Part shown: positions 1-11,710 of the stretch, piece by piece
Position numbering within the stretch: the stretch's first letter is position 1
Layout: each line of letters begins with the position of its first letter
Source of the DNA: Onchocerca volvulus
Lineage: Eukaryota > Nematoda > Chromadorea > Rhabditida > Onchocercidae
DNA: 64,000 nt
Assembly (NCBI GenBank): GCA_000499405.2
Contig: HG738137.1
Span: forward strand, 24,949,845 to 25,013,844
Reading direction: 5' to 3'
Position numbers and translations under genes: made by a program
Notes under the pieces: generated by a model
Database searches by the model: none
Seen by the model: only the letters and a program-made list of their open reading frames with translations
Told to the model about the DNA's origin: nothing

Positions 1-425
1 GATCAAAATAAGGTGTCGAATGATATGTTTCTGATAATTTTACATGATATGGTCTTTTGTAGTGATAGCGATCATTTGTTTTATTCGGAATTAGTAAATT
101 CGATTTTTTATTATTTGATGATGTCAGAGGAATTTGGTCATCATGAATATTAGAAACCTGAAATAGCTTCTATTTAATTTTACATTTAAACCTGATATAA
201 ATTCGAATTCATATAACTCTTATGTATTACAATTAGTTAATTACCGGGTTTTATTGATATAAATGATAAATTTGAAATTGTCAACAATTAATTTAATGAA
301 AAGAATGTGTCAACTCACTGATCTCTTTTTTCTATAAAGCATATAAATTCCTTTTATCACAGTGACTATAGCACAAATGAAAGCAATGATCAAAACTGAT
401 AATATCACTACCTTTTCCCAAAGTC
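1..425 (-). CDS. Single-pass membrane protein, C-terminal part (partial at window edge)
   Basis: Two exons join cleanly: 425-319, then 157-1, which is still open at the window edge. The first follows an AATTTTTAG acceptor and ends at a GTGAGT donor; the second follows CTATTTCAG. Phase matches at the junction. The first encodes a short stretch, then about 22 hydrophobic residues (VVILSVLIIAFICAIVTVI), then a basic stop-transfer segment (YRKKRS). The second gives about 52 polar residues rich in Asn, Lys, Tyr and Ser, which would be the cytoplasmic tail of a type I protein by the positive-inside rule. No domain is recognisable in the tail. The extracellular part would be encoded by exons at higher coordinates, where I see candidates at 954-1031, 1252-1313, 1793-1981 and 3292-3370. 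The family is unknown. The membrane segment and splice sites are read directly; topology is inferred. Confidence 0.6.
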
Positions 426-953
426 CTAAAAATTCCGGATAATTTTAAGATTAATTAAAATTAATAAAAATCATAGAAGAAATCATTCAGGATCCAGAGT
501 TAGTTTAATCCCATGAATCAAAATAATCCGTATCTCATAATCAAATCTATGATCGAATGCTAAATCATTAGAAAGATCATGGAAAAAAAAAGGGTCATTC
601 TGAAAAAGGAAAAAAAGGGGTCATTCTGGAAAAAGGTCATTTCTTCATTGCTTGGACGTCATATTCTCTTCCCACGAATATTTTTCAAAACTGTTCCATT
701 ACAATTGCCGAATTATTCTTCCAGTTTGAACTACTAGTCTTATCTTATTAAAATTTAAAAAAAAAAAAAAAAAAAGAAATTCCAAATTTGTCTCAAGTTT
801 TAGGAACAAATGTTTTGCCATAATTCGATATAATCCTATATTTCATTAATCCTATATTTCATTACAAATTATTTTGATTGCAATGATGAAAAGCTTAAAT
901 TAAAATTCATCTCTTTAAAAATAAAAATAAAAAGTTGAATTAAAAAATCGAAC

Positions 954-1031
954 TTCCATCTTCCTCTTTTACTTTCTTCTTTTGTGTAACTTCATTTGAA
1001 ACAAAATGATATCGGATAAAATCATTCTTAT
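954..1031 (-). CDS. Candidate exon of the membrane protein gene (juxtamembrane)
   Basis: A 26-residue open segment lies between a TTAATTTAG acceptor and a GTTCGA donor. It enters needing two bases and leaves with one, which matches the entry phase of the transmembrane exon at 425-319. The encoded segment is charged and ends Lys/Glu-rich (QKKKVKEEDG), suitable just outside a membrane span. The donor is weak, so the exact 3' end is uncertain. Confidence 0.35.
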
Positions 1032-1251
1032 CTAAATTAATTCCAATGCGATCGAATATAGGATGAATGAAGCAAAGAGAATAAATTCATCACTATAAGT
1101 TAAAAAAATTGATAATTCAATTAAATTTAAAAACTTAATAACTTAATTATTAATGCTAGAATTAAATTACTTTTTTCCCATTTGTCCCGTTCAATGATTC
1201 GACCATTTGGATAGCAAAGAAGTAAAAGTTTGACTTGATTATAATTCAAAC

Positions 1252-1313
1252 TTGCATCCAATACCATTCCATCGCATTGATTATTCTGTATGAAGAAATT
1301 CCAAATTCAATCA
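1252..1313 (-). CDS. Candidate exon, 20 residues, behind a long CT-rich acceptor
   Basis: The minus strand has an unusually long pyrimidine tract (the complement of the GA-rich run at about 1316-1375) ending in TTCCAG. It is followed by 20 open codons (IEFGISSYRIINAMEWYWMQ) and a GTTTGA donor. The acceptor is among the strongest in the area. The exit phase does not match the candidate exon at 954-1031, so either an exon is missing between them or one of the two is wrong. Function unknown. Confidence 0.3.
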
Positions 1314-1792
1314 CTGGAAGAGAAAGAGGAAGAGAGAGAGAGAGGGAGGTGAGAGAAAAAAAGAGAGAGAGATTAAAAGGGAAAATCCCTTCAAGCAGAT
1401 ATTTATTAAATAGTAAATGATTTAAAATCATTTTTCGCTTCAATAAATACTTTCCTGATTTTTTGTTAGAATTTCCGGAAGAATATTTCTAAACAAATTT
1501 CTAGTTAATTACTTTATCAATCATCATATTCAGAGAGAGAGATTAGCAGAGAAATTCTTTCGAAGTAGAAATTATTAAATAATAAATAGTTTAAAATCGT
1601 TTTTTCGCTTAATTTAAAATCGCAAATAGTTTAAAATCGTTTAAATGTGTTCTGATTTCTCACCAAAACTTTCGGAAGAATATTTCCAATCAAATTTCGA
1701 GTATTTACTTATCACATATCATGCTCAACCCATTAGGAAATGTATTGAAATAATCATTTCGATTTATCAAATGTTATCACTAAAATACGCAC

Positions 1793-1981
1793 CGAAATAG
1801 TAATATCCTTAAGGATAATATTAAATTCTGTAAATGGTTGTTTTGTTAAATTTGACATTGAATGAATCGAACGATTTTGTAGTATGATTATCGATCGATT
1901 TTCGATGATAATTGCTTCCATTTTGTCACCTTTATGTTGACACATTTTTAATTCCTCCAAAAATATTTCCATATTCTGTTC
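1793..1981 (-). CDS. Candidate ectodomain exon, 63 codons
   Basis: Sixty-three open codons lie between a CAATTTTTAG acceptor and a GTGCGT donor, both in phase 0. An in-frame TAG abuts the acceptor, so the exon cannot extend upstream. The product is amphipathic, begins EQNMEIFLEELKMC and contains two N-glycosylation sequons (NRS, NLT), as expected of an extracellular segment of the membrane protein encoded further down this strand. The link to the other exons is inferred from strand and distance only. Confidence 0.4.
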
Positions 1982-2162
1982 CTAAAAATTGACTATTTTT
2001 TTCGGAATTAAATTGAAAAATAGGTTAGGATTCAAGGATAAAATGAGTGAATGAAGGAAAAAAATTGATTAATCATTTTTCAAAAAAAACAATAGAAATA
2101 ACGGAAGGGATAAATTCAGATGTGCAAAAAATTTCTTTTTTTTTATAAATCTTATCAGAATG

Positions 2163-2450
2163 TCCTGCAGAATCTTTACTTTTCACTGTTAAATCTTGCA
2201 GAATCTTTACTTTTCACTGTTAAATCTTGCAGAATCTTTACTTTCACTGTTAAATCTTGCACAATCTTTACTTTTCACTGTTAAATCTTGCAGAATCTTT
2301 ACTTTTCACTGTTAAATCTTGCAGAATCTTTACTTTCACTTCTAAATCTTGCGGAATCTTTACTTTCTTTGTTAAATCTTACAGAATCTTTACTTTCACT
2401 ATCTTCCAGAATCTTTACTTTTCACTTTTAAGTCATACAGAATCTTCATT
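2163..2450. repeat. Minisatellite, 31-33 bp unit, about nine copies
   Basis: The unit reads roughly CTTGCAGAATCTTTACTTTT followed by CACTGTTAAAT. The first five or six copies are nearly identical; later copies lose bases and drift (GCGGAATC, ACAGAATC, CATACAGAATC). Unit length varies because the T run before CACTG is 2 or 4 long. An open frame across it arises from the repeat and is not treated as a gene. Confidence 0.9.
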
Positions 2451-2898
2451 GCACCACATCTCATCATACTAAATTTTCTTTCTCCTTCTTACAAATTCTT
2501 CTGAATTTATTTTCTACATTCTTTTTCAGAAAATTAAATTCTTCCCATTTCTTATTTCAAATTTCCATCACTTACATCATTTTTTCCGAATATTTTGCCG
2601 AAAATCATCAATGTTCGTGACGTGACATTAACCGTTCGAAAGGTAAGCAACAAAAAAGCGACCAACCAGTAATGCATTTTTTTTATAAAAACAATATTTT
2701 ATTCTGCTCAATTTTGACAATATCTAAGAAAAAAAAGGTTGCTAATAAGTTTGCTAATGTATATTAATTAAATTTTGCATGCATAATTGCATGTGCAAAC
2801 CATTTGCAATATATCAATGCATGTATAATAATTAATAATAAATAGTAGAATTGTTAAAATAACTTATTTAATTTCAAAATAAATGAAAGTAATAATTT

Positions 2899-3025
2899 CA
2901 ATCAATCTAATCAATAATATCATTATCAATATTTTATTTAAATCTAAATTAATAATAATTTTTTTTATCAATCTAATCAATAATATCATTATAATTATTT
3001 TATGTAAATCTCAATTAATAAAATA
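2899..3025. repeat. Direct duplication of about 60 bp
   Basis: Two copies of a block beginning ATCAATCTAATCAATAATAT, with a period near 68 bp, sit side by side in otherwise AT-rich non-coding sequence. They differ at a few positions, so the duplication is not recent. No coding signal is seen in it. Confidence 0.75.
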
Positions 3026-3291
3026 TCATTACCAAAACTTTACAGATATATAATGTGCAGCATTTATCGATTAATTTTATTTTCCTTTTCAATTTTTTCA
3101 TGTTCCATCGAAGAAATGAAAAGTGCATCTATAAAATTGTCACAAAACTATTGAACTTTTTGTTGCCAATCTGGAAATTTTCAAAATGGTTGCTTCAAAA
3201 TTACAAAATTTTTCAAATTGAATATATTTGCTCAAAACCTGAAATCTAATTTCCAATTTAATTACTTCTCTATTTATGATTCCCCTATTAC

Positions 3292-3370
3292 CTTCGTCAT
3301 CTGATTTATTTAAGAATTCATCGGATTTAAACACATCATCATCAGCATCCTTCACGATGACGGTATGCTT
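3292..3370 (-). CDS. Candidate acidic exon, 26 codons
   Basis: The minus strand has an acceptor TTTAATTAG, 26 open codons rich in Asp, Glu and Ser (core VKDADDDVFKSDEFLNKSDD), then a GTAATA donor leaving one base. Base composition is distinctly less AT-rich than the flanks. It could be the most upstream visible exon of the membrane protein gene ending at the window start, but intermediate exons are not resolved. Confidence 0.35.
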
Positions 3371-5029
3371 CTAATTAAATTATTTCGATAAACAATTAAT
3401 TGCTAACAATTTCTGTAATTACACAGTCGTGAAAGAAAATGTGTAACATTTGCGCTATAATTTATCAAATTAACGCTGATTATTTAATTTTTTAAAATTT
3501 ATTCGAAAATTTTATCGGAAAATTCTTAATAATTTCTTAATTAAAAAAAAAACCTCGTATTGTTCAATTTTTTCTTCTTTTCAACTTTTTCCAACCTTTT
3601 TCTCTTCTTATTATTTAATATTTTATTGATAATTGTCTGATTTACTTTCAAATTCCAAAATATAACTCAGTAAAGTGAACTTTGAAAAAATCTTTTAATA
3701 TATCGTTAATATCATAAAAATCGTAAATTTCAAATTTGCTGCAATTTTATTTTATTTATTATTCCTCCTTGCATTCTATTTAATCTTCCTCATTTTTATC
3801 CTAGTTTTTTTCTTCGACTTTTTTTTTTCGTTTTTTGGAAAATGTTTTCTCAGAATAATTCAGGCAAAAAAATTTCCCATTTATCTTTTTTGTCGGAAAA
3901 AAAAAACCTTTCCACATTATTTATCCATATTACTAATGAAACAAAATGAAAAATTAAAAAAAAAAAAACTCCATCGAATGATAGCAAAATTTTTGAATTA
4001 TCAAAGTTTTTTTTAGAAAAAAATTAAAAAAAAAAATGAAAAGACGTAATGTATTGTATAATTAATATAAAAGCCAGCAAATATTTAATATGAAAATAAA
4101 AAGAAAATTTTAATCAAAAAGAAAAAAGAAAACTAATATAAAAAGATTTATTTGAATATAAAAATTATAAATTTTGCAATTATTAATTTTTTTGTTTTAG
4201 AATTTTTGATTAAAAAAAGAAGAAAAAAATGTATAATTTTCAAAATTTTGTTAAATTACATTAATTACAAAGAAATTATATTAATTATAGAGCTAAAAAA
4301 AAAATGACTAAAATATTTGGGAAAAAGTAAAAGTTTTTTTTTTAAAACTAAATAATTGGGAAGAAATAAATGAATTTCATTCGATTGTCATTTTTTATTA
4401 ATTATCTCTCAAATTTCTTTTTCTTTTTTTCTTCCTGTTTTTTTTTTTTTTTTTTTTTGTAAATTTTAATCCATCTTTCATGACCTTTTTGATGATTCGT
4501 AATTTATGTTGTCTTGATAGAATCGAACCGATGATTGTCATCAATTTTATTATCATCCATTTACTGATCATTATCACTGCTTCTCCTCTTTCTCTCTTTT
4601 TGTCATGCTTTTTAAAATTTTTGTTTATTAATTTTTTTTATATTTTTGATAAAATTTCATCATCTAATTCAATTTTCATTTGATGATTACATTTGATAAT
4701 TAAATGAAATATTGTGATAATTGATATTTGATTAATTCATTCATTCATTACTATAAAATATGCTGCTTTCTTCATTTTTTTCTTTTTTTTTTTTTTTTTT
4801 TAAAGATTATTTATTTTCGAATTTTCATTTTTTAGCATTTTAAATTTGATAAATCTATTCCAACTTATTAATGGTTTACGAACAACATATTTGCTAATAA
4901 TCAATTCATTTATTCATTCATTCTGTATCTAATTTAATCAACACAACAATTTTATCAATAATTTCATTGGACGATATCACAATGTTATCATTTTCATTAA
5001 TCGATTACTTTCATCTATATAAAATATTT

Positions 5030-5600
5030 CCTATTCCATTTTTAGCATCATCACAAATGAATGATATTCAGGTATTTTATATTAATTTCGAATTTTAAAT
5101 TTAAAGCAAATAAAATGAAAGTAATGTTTCAATTTTATATTTCAACAAAATTATTTTTTATTCCATTTTTAGTTATCACAAATGAATGATATTTAGTGAT
5201 TTTATATCATTTCAAATTTTTAATTCATTTAGAGAATGTGTTTTAAATTTAATATTTCAATCAAATAAAATCATAAAATGAAGGATATTTTTTAATTTTT
5301 ATATTTCAACTAAATGAAACAAATTTTTATTCCAGTTCTAGTATCATCAAAAATGAATAATACTCAGATATTCTATATTATTATAAAATTTAAATTTGGA
5401 ATAAATAAAACAAGAATAGTCCTAATTTTATATTTAAATTAAATAAAATATAAAATGAAGGATTTCTTTTGATTTTTATATTTAACTAAATAAAATACTC
5501 TTTATCCCATTTTTAATATCAAAAAATGAATAATATTGAGGTATTTATATTATTTCGAATTTTTAGTTCGAAAATATAAAGTGAAATATTATATTTTAAT
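5030..5600. repeat. Degenerate tandem repeat, about 125-170 bp unit, four copies
   Basis: A block beginning TTCCATTTTTAG, then TATCACAAATGAATGATATT and a polar-free AT stretch, recurs from about 5032, 5158, 5327 and 5499. Each copy ends in an ATATTTCAACTAAATAAAAT-like tail. Copies have diverged by many substitutions and indels, so this is an old array. No coding potential is seen. Confidence 0.65.
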
Positions 5601-6501
5601 TTTGTGCAATTACAATAAACATATATTGGTTGGCAAAATTGAAAATAAGAAAAGGAAAGATGGAAAATAAGAAAAGATATTTGATATTTATCAAATAATT
5701 AATAACTCTTCAAATTTTTATAAGATTTAAATTTTAATTTTTTTCCATTTAAATGAATAATTTATATAGTTTATGAAATTTTGCTTTTTTTCCTTTTAAA
5801 CACATTTATATTGCCATTATATTGATTATTTCGTTTGATTATTGAATTAAAGACAAAATATAGTTTCGATAAATAATTATTAGAATTAAAATAATAAAGA
5901 GGAAATTAAATTTAGGACATATCATTTAACATTAAGAACAAGTCAATTATATAAATAAGAAGACAGCATGAAGATACTATTATTTAGATGATTTATCGAT
6001 ATAAAATGTCATTAATCGGAATTAAAAATAGGTCATCGGGAAGAAAAGAATTTCTGATTATTTATAATCGTATTCCAATAAAATTAGTACTTACAAATAC
6101 TCGCAAAAAATATTCATACATTGCAATAATTGAAAAATGAATATATCACGAAAGAATAGAAGTGAAAAATTATAATTCTCATTATGAGGAATGGTAGTTT
6201 TGATAACATAATCGAAATCATTATCATAAATTCTATAACAAAATTATTATTAGAATCAAAATCATCACTATAAATTTTATTAGAAATTAATTATCACATC
6301 CGAAATCATTATTAAAAATTTTATTAGAAATTAATTTCTTATAATCGAAAGAAGATTATGATAAGTTTGAAAGATTAAGGATTGACATTAAATCAACCTA
6401 AAGAATCCATCCTGAGATAGTTGAAAATCTACAACTCCTGAAGATATGAAATTTATATGGAACTTTTGTCCTGATATAGTCAAATTTTCGAAATTAAAAT
6501 A

Positions 6502-6527
6502 AATTCTCGATGTTAATGTCGAGAATT
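6502..6527. repeat. Perfect 9-bp stem hairpin
   Basis: AATTCTCGA and TCGAGAATT flank an 8-base loop (TGTTAATG). The stem is perfect and carries more G+C than its surroundings. No T-run or known RNA signature makes a function obvious. Confidence 0.6.
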
Positions 6528-7069
6528 ACGTATAGATCCTGTTTTGAGAAAAAGTTAAATTTTCGAGATTACACAGGATGGAATTCAATCCGATATCAAA
6601 CATCCTTTTAAATGAATTAAAAAAAAAAAAATTCGAGAATTGATTTTATCATATGGCATCATTGCATTAGAAAGTTGCTGTATTAAAATATTTTTGAAAA
6701 AAAAGAACTTTTTTTCATTAAATAAAAGACAAATTTTCCTTCTTATTTTTTCCGTAATTAATGAATGTTTTAATTTATTGTTGTTTTTATTTCGCTATCT
6801 CTGAAAAGGCGATATTGTTTAAATGTAATCAATTGAACATTTGGGAAAAAAAAATTGAAAATTTCAAGGAAAAAATTGAGCATTTCGAAAAAAAAAAAAA
6901 AAAATTGATCATTTCGAAATTCATAAGAATTTCATGATGTATTGGAAAATATCAAAATTCAAAATGTTTAATTATTGAAACTGAACTAAATCTTTTAGTA
7001 TTGTTGCATGCTGAAACTTTTTTCACTATTACTAAATTTCTTTTTTTTTCATTAAATTATTTTGTAAAA

Positions 7070-10000
7070 ATGGAATTACAACTTTTTCTCTTCCTTTTTT
7101 CCCTCATTGTTTCTGTAAAGTGACAAAAAATTGTTCAGTTTTTAATCAAATATGAAAGAATTTCAAAAATTGATGAAAATACAATTGAGTGCTTTATTTA
7201 TCACAGAATTTCATTTTATCATATTATTTAATTAACAAATTAAAAAAACTTTTTTTTTTTTTTTTTTTTTTGAAAACAACACCAAATTATTATCAAACTA
7301 ATTATACAATCAATATATACTGATTAGGTTAACCTGCAAAAATTTCTTTTACACAATATATTAATTTAAAAATTGAAAAAAAAAAGAATTTTTCCAAATT
7401 CATTAAATTTTCATTTCTATTAAAGATTTTACGATATGGCAATGAATGGACTTTAATCAATGTTTTCATCGCAATCGTTGCAATTATCATTGTTCTAATT
7501 ATATTGCTTATCATTTTTTCCGCATTTTATTTCCCACATCCAAATGATATCTGTGATCGATGGAAATTAATTTCGATTCAAACATTATTACGTATAAGTA
7601 ATGAATATTTTGTAAGTAATTGCTTTTTCTTTTTTTTTCGTTTTAAATTTCATTTTTTTCTTTTTTTTTAATTAAATGAAAATTTGTTGAAAATTAAATA
7701 TTTGAAGAGATGTGAAGAATGCTATTCAAACAGTAATAAATATTGGATATTTTACTTTATTTCATTCAATTAATCATATATATTTGTATTGTTAAAATTA
7801 ACGAAAACTTGAATATTAAAAAAAAAAAAATTAGATTGTATTGTTAAATCAATGAAAAATTTAAATATTAAAAATTAATTATATTTGCATTTATACTGAA
7901 AGTATATTAAATCTGTTAATATATACAAATTGATTAATTATATTTATTATTGATAATCATTACTGATATTGATTATATAAGAATTATCTTTTTTCTATAT
8001 ACTAGAAATCTTATCAAATATATCATAAATATTGATAATTTCTTTCGAATTATTCAAATTTAATTTAATTACAGAATGAATTAGCATGTGCACTTGTGAA
8101 TGTTTCTTTCATTCTTAAAATCAACAAAAAATTGAATATTATTTTTACATATATATAAAATATATATATTTATTTATAAATGCATATATTTTGCTAATAA
8201 ATAGAGATTGAGCAATTGCAATTGTTTATCACTGATAATGAAAAATTGTATAAGAATTATCATTTGCAAACAAATAAACAAACAACAAAATATGTATCAA
8301 TTGATAATCTTTTTTTTTTCAAATTATTCAAATTTAATTTAATTACAGGGTGAATTAGTACATGATTTATTCGGTCCTCGATATCGAAATATATTAACAC
8401 GATTTCTCTTAGCTATTCCTCGTTTATTTTACTTTTTTTTACCTATCCGAATAACGATTCGAAATGAAATTATTGCTAATACTCAAGTTCGTGTTTATTA
8501 TCCGAAAAAACGATACAGTAATGCGATGGTATTATTTATACATGGTGGCGGTTGGGCAACATTAAAGCCGGGTAATTAATTTAATAATTTATTGAAATTA
8601 ATGATAATAATCAAGAATATTAGTAATTATTATTAATGGCAATTAATTTGATTTAATAAAAGTTATTTCTTCCATATTTTTAATTGATTATCAACTTATC
8701 AATTCTTTTTTCAATTAATTATAAGCAAAAAAAAAGTATGCAAGTTTTTCGAAACATTAAAATTTAAATTAATATGCAAATTAGATGCAAAAATAATCGT
8801 AATTTTCAGTTGATTACGATTTTCTAATAGTTCGTTTTATAAAACGTCTCGGAATGCTTATTATTTCGATCAATTATCGTCGATCACCGGAATATCGCTA
8901 TCCAATTCCGATTGATGATTGTGAAGCAGTATATCGAGAATTGGTTACTGTAGATTACAAAAGATACGGTATCGATCCGACACAAATCTTTCTGATGGGT
9001 GATAGCGCTGGTGGTAATATTGTTGCGGTTTTGGCACAACGTCAATTAAGGGCAAACTTTCAAAAACCAAAAGTAAATTTTTATTATTTTAAAATAAGTT
9101 ATATAAATCTATTATCTGTAGTTACTGGAAATTTTAAGTGTGAAAAGTAAATTTAAGCCTAAAGATATTATGAATTTAATTAAATCTAATTCATTTGTCA
9201 TTATCACCTGCTTAAATATTCAAAAAAAACTTTTTTTTGTTTCTGAAAAGTTTGTTTTCAAAGTTTCTAAATTATTAATAAAATTCCAGCAAAATTTATA
9301 TTTAAATTAGCTTATTATCGAAATTTCCAACCTCCCGAAAATCACGAAATTTCATTCCAGAAATTTTCAATCTACACTTGTTACACTTTCAGTGCCTAAA
9401 ATTTCATTTTTAATAAAATTTTATTTTACATTTTAAATCAATTTCATCTTAAATGATTAATTTGTTCATAAAATTTATAATAATTTCAAATTAAGTCATC
9501 ATCATTTTTATGATGAAAAATTTCAGAATTAAAATGTATTAATTACTTCATTCATAATTTCATTTAATATAATTAAACAAATTAATGCTATTTCGAATTT
9601 ATTATTTCAGTCACAAATTTTGATCTATCCAGTAATACATCCATTCGATTTCCAATCACCATCTTATCAACAATATTATAAATTATTTCGCGGTTATTCG
9701 ATGCTTAATCCACGAATGATGGCCCAATGGTACTTACATTATTTAGGAATTCCAGTTACTCGTAAAAATACTCGAAAAATTCTTAAAAATCAACATATTC
9801 GAAGGTATATGCATATCGTAAATATAAAATGAATTTAAATCAAAAAAAGAAGATAAACAAAAAAAATTCAAAATAAATTTTTTATTTTTCAAATTTTTAA
9901 ATTAAAATTTATGAATATTTTTATTACCATTAATTTTTCGTAAAATATTTAAGTCATTAAATTATTATTAAAATTTCTGAGAATTTATGAATCTAAATAA

Positions 10001-11710
10001 TTTGCATGTGAAAAGATTGGAAAATTTAATAACATTTCTATATATACTTATGTTCTAATAAATGCATTAAAATATATATGCATTTATTAGCATAATTTCT
10101 TGTTAAAATTTAAGTTTTTAAATTATAATTAGAATTTGTTGAAATTTATGAATGTAAATAATTTATGTTTAAAAGTGAAAAATATATCTAACAAAATATG
10201 TATATTTATATTTATATTCTTGTATATAACGTATTAAGGTATATATGAATTAATCATAAATTTAGTAAAATTTAAAAATTAAATAATTTTTATTTGTAAA
10301 GAATGAAAAATGTATTTAATAATATTTATACATATTATTATTCATATGTTTTTATATTTTTTCAAATATATAAAGGTATTTGCATATTTATTTAATGAAT
10401 ATTAATTAAGTAAAATTTTTAATTTACTTAAAAAAAAATGAAAATTACCTCATATTTACAAAATTTATACATGTTATTATTATTATTTCATAAATGTTAT
10501 AATTAATATTATTTGCAAATTGTATTATGATATATATTATTTTGCAATGAATATAAATTTAATAAGATTTATGAATTAATTAATTTTGTATTTTTAAAAA
10601 ATGTATATGCATTTATATGTATATAAAATTCAAATAATTTTAATTTATATTAAAATATAATTAAATATGTATATCTTAATCTTATAACTATAATATTTGT
10701 CCATGTAATTAGGATATTCTTATCGTTATCATTAATTTTTATTTAATTTATAGAGAAGGAAAAGAAGCTGATAAATTACGATTCATTACTGAGCATAATT
10801 TATTGCCAATTAATTTTATTGATGAAACAGATGAGAAATTTGAGGTGGAATCAGAAGATGATTATGTAAGTTATGGAATTTTGAAAATTTGAATATTTCG
10901 AAATATTTTCCTTTGAAGAACATTTTTTTCAACATAAATTATTCATTTTTTATAATCTTCAAAGAATTGTACATTTATAAGAAATCTAAGATATATTAGA
11001 AATAATGCAAATTATATTATCAAAATGATAAATTTATATATTTCATATGTATGAATGTGTTTTTCTCTTTTTTTTTTTTTTAAACTAATTATATTAATTT
11101 TTTTTTTGAATTGAATTATATTGCAACATATTTTTAAATTTATAATGTTTTAATCAGATATTTTAGTCAAAATGATAATAAAATGGAAATTTAAAAATGA
11201 TAAGTTGCAAAAATTAATATAACACAATGATTTTAAAAATTTAAAATTTCTTTTCTTTTCTTTGTTTTTAGAAATTTAAATTCCAATTAGCTTAAATTCG
11301 AGTTTATTCGAGTATTTTAAATCAAACATATAATTAAAATTCGCGTAAATTTTCATTTTCTAATTTTAATTTCACTAATCTCTTTCAACTAGATAGATTA
11401 TATGACTGATCATTTTCAGTTATGTGATCAATTATCTAAGCATGCCTACAATCCTGATCTTGCACCTATTATGGGTGCAAACTTGGAAGGCCTTAGTAAA
11501 GCGATGATAATTACGGTAGGATACGATATTCTACGTGACGAAGGTGCTTTATACGTTCAACGACTGAAATCGTTCAATGTTTCAGTTTACTGGAAACATT
11601 ACTGTCATTTGTATCATGGCTTCTTAAATATGCCTTTTAGCAAAGAAAAAATCAAAATTTTACATGATATTGCAATTTTTATCGAATTACAATTACGTGA
11701 AAATTCCTAA
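7070..11710 (+). CDS. Arylacetamide-deacetylase-like alpha/beta hydrolase
   Basis: Exons: 7426-7611, 8349-8571, 8810-9072, 9611-9804, 10754-10865 and 11393-11710, all in matching phase; a weaker first exon 7070-7114 supplies an ATG. With it the product is 446 residues. The order fits the AADAC branch of the hormone-sensitive-lipase family: an N-terminal hydrophobic anchor (FIAIVAIIIVLIILLIIF), the oxyanion-hole motif HGGGW, the nucleophile elbow GDSAGG, then the acid in YDILRDEG and the catalytic His in LYHGF. Family members are ER-anchored esterases hydrolysing lipid or acyl-amide substrates in the lumen; C. elegans has one, TRCS-1. Introns are 52 bp to about 950 bp long. The start is the weak point: 7426 follows a poor TATTAAAG acceptor and has no in-frame ATG, and 7070 is chosen only because its GTAAAG donor is in phase. 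Confidence 0.85.
7950..8365 (+). repeat. Intronic duplication carrying a second copy of the 3' splice site
   Basis: The 25 bases before the true acceptor at 8348 (TATTCAAATTTAATTTAATT then ACAG) also occur intact at 8051-8074. In both places the next bases are similar (AATGAATTAGCATGTG against GGTGAATTAGTACATG). Upstream, the segments around 7970-8000 and 8230-8265 also match (ATAAGAATTATC). The first copy looks like an older duplicate of the intron end and exon start. Confidence 0.75.
9890..10640 (+). repeat. Degenerate repeats inside intron 4 of the hydrolase gene
   Basis: Blocks resembling AAATTTATGAATGTAAATAA followed by a TTTATATAT-rich tail recur at about 9985, 10140, 10270, 10440 and 10570. 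The unit is about 120-150 bp. Identity is low, so copy boundaries are approximate. The perfect inverted repeat at 10055-10090 lies inside. Confidence 0.45.
10055..10090. repeat. 13-bp perfect inverted repeat
   Basis: CTAATAAATGCAT at 10055-10067 and its exact complement at 10078-10090 are separated by 10 AT bases. It sits in an intron of the hydrolase gene. It may simply reflect the local repeats. Confidence 0.6.

Larger units (their letters stand above)
3371..7069. other. Intergenic, very AT-rich; tandem repeats and one hairpin
   Basis: I find no convincing exon on either strand here. The stretch is full of A and T homopolymers (for example 4441-4458, 4778-4800 and 6891-6904). It holds the degenerate tandem repeat at about 5030-5600, a short two- to three-copy repeat at about 6225-6345 and a perfect hairpin at 6502-6527. 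It separates the membrane protein gene from the hydrolase gene, which diverge. Confidence 0.6.

Noticed and set aside
2257..2472. Open frame of 71 codons on the plus strand
   Set aside because: It is a by-product of the 31-33 bp minisatellite; the unit length is not fixed and the frame has no splice partners.
2591..2645. Plus-strand segment ending in a perfect AAAG/GTAAGC donor
   Set aside because: The upstream frame (KIINVRDVTLTVRK) has no start and no acceptor in phase, and no partner exon was found downstream before 7 kb.
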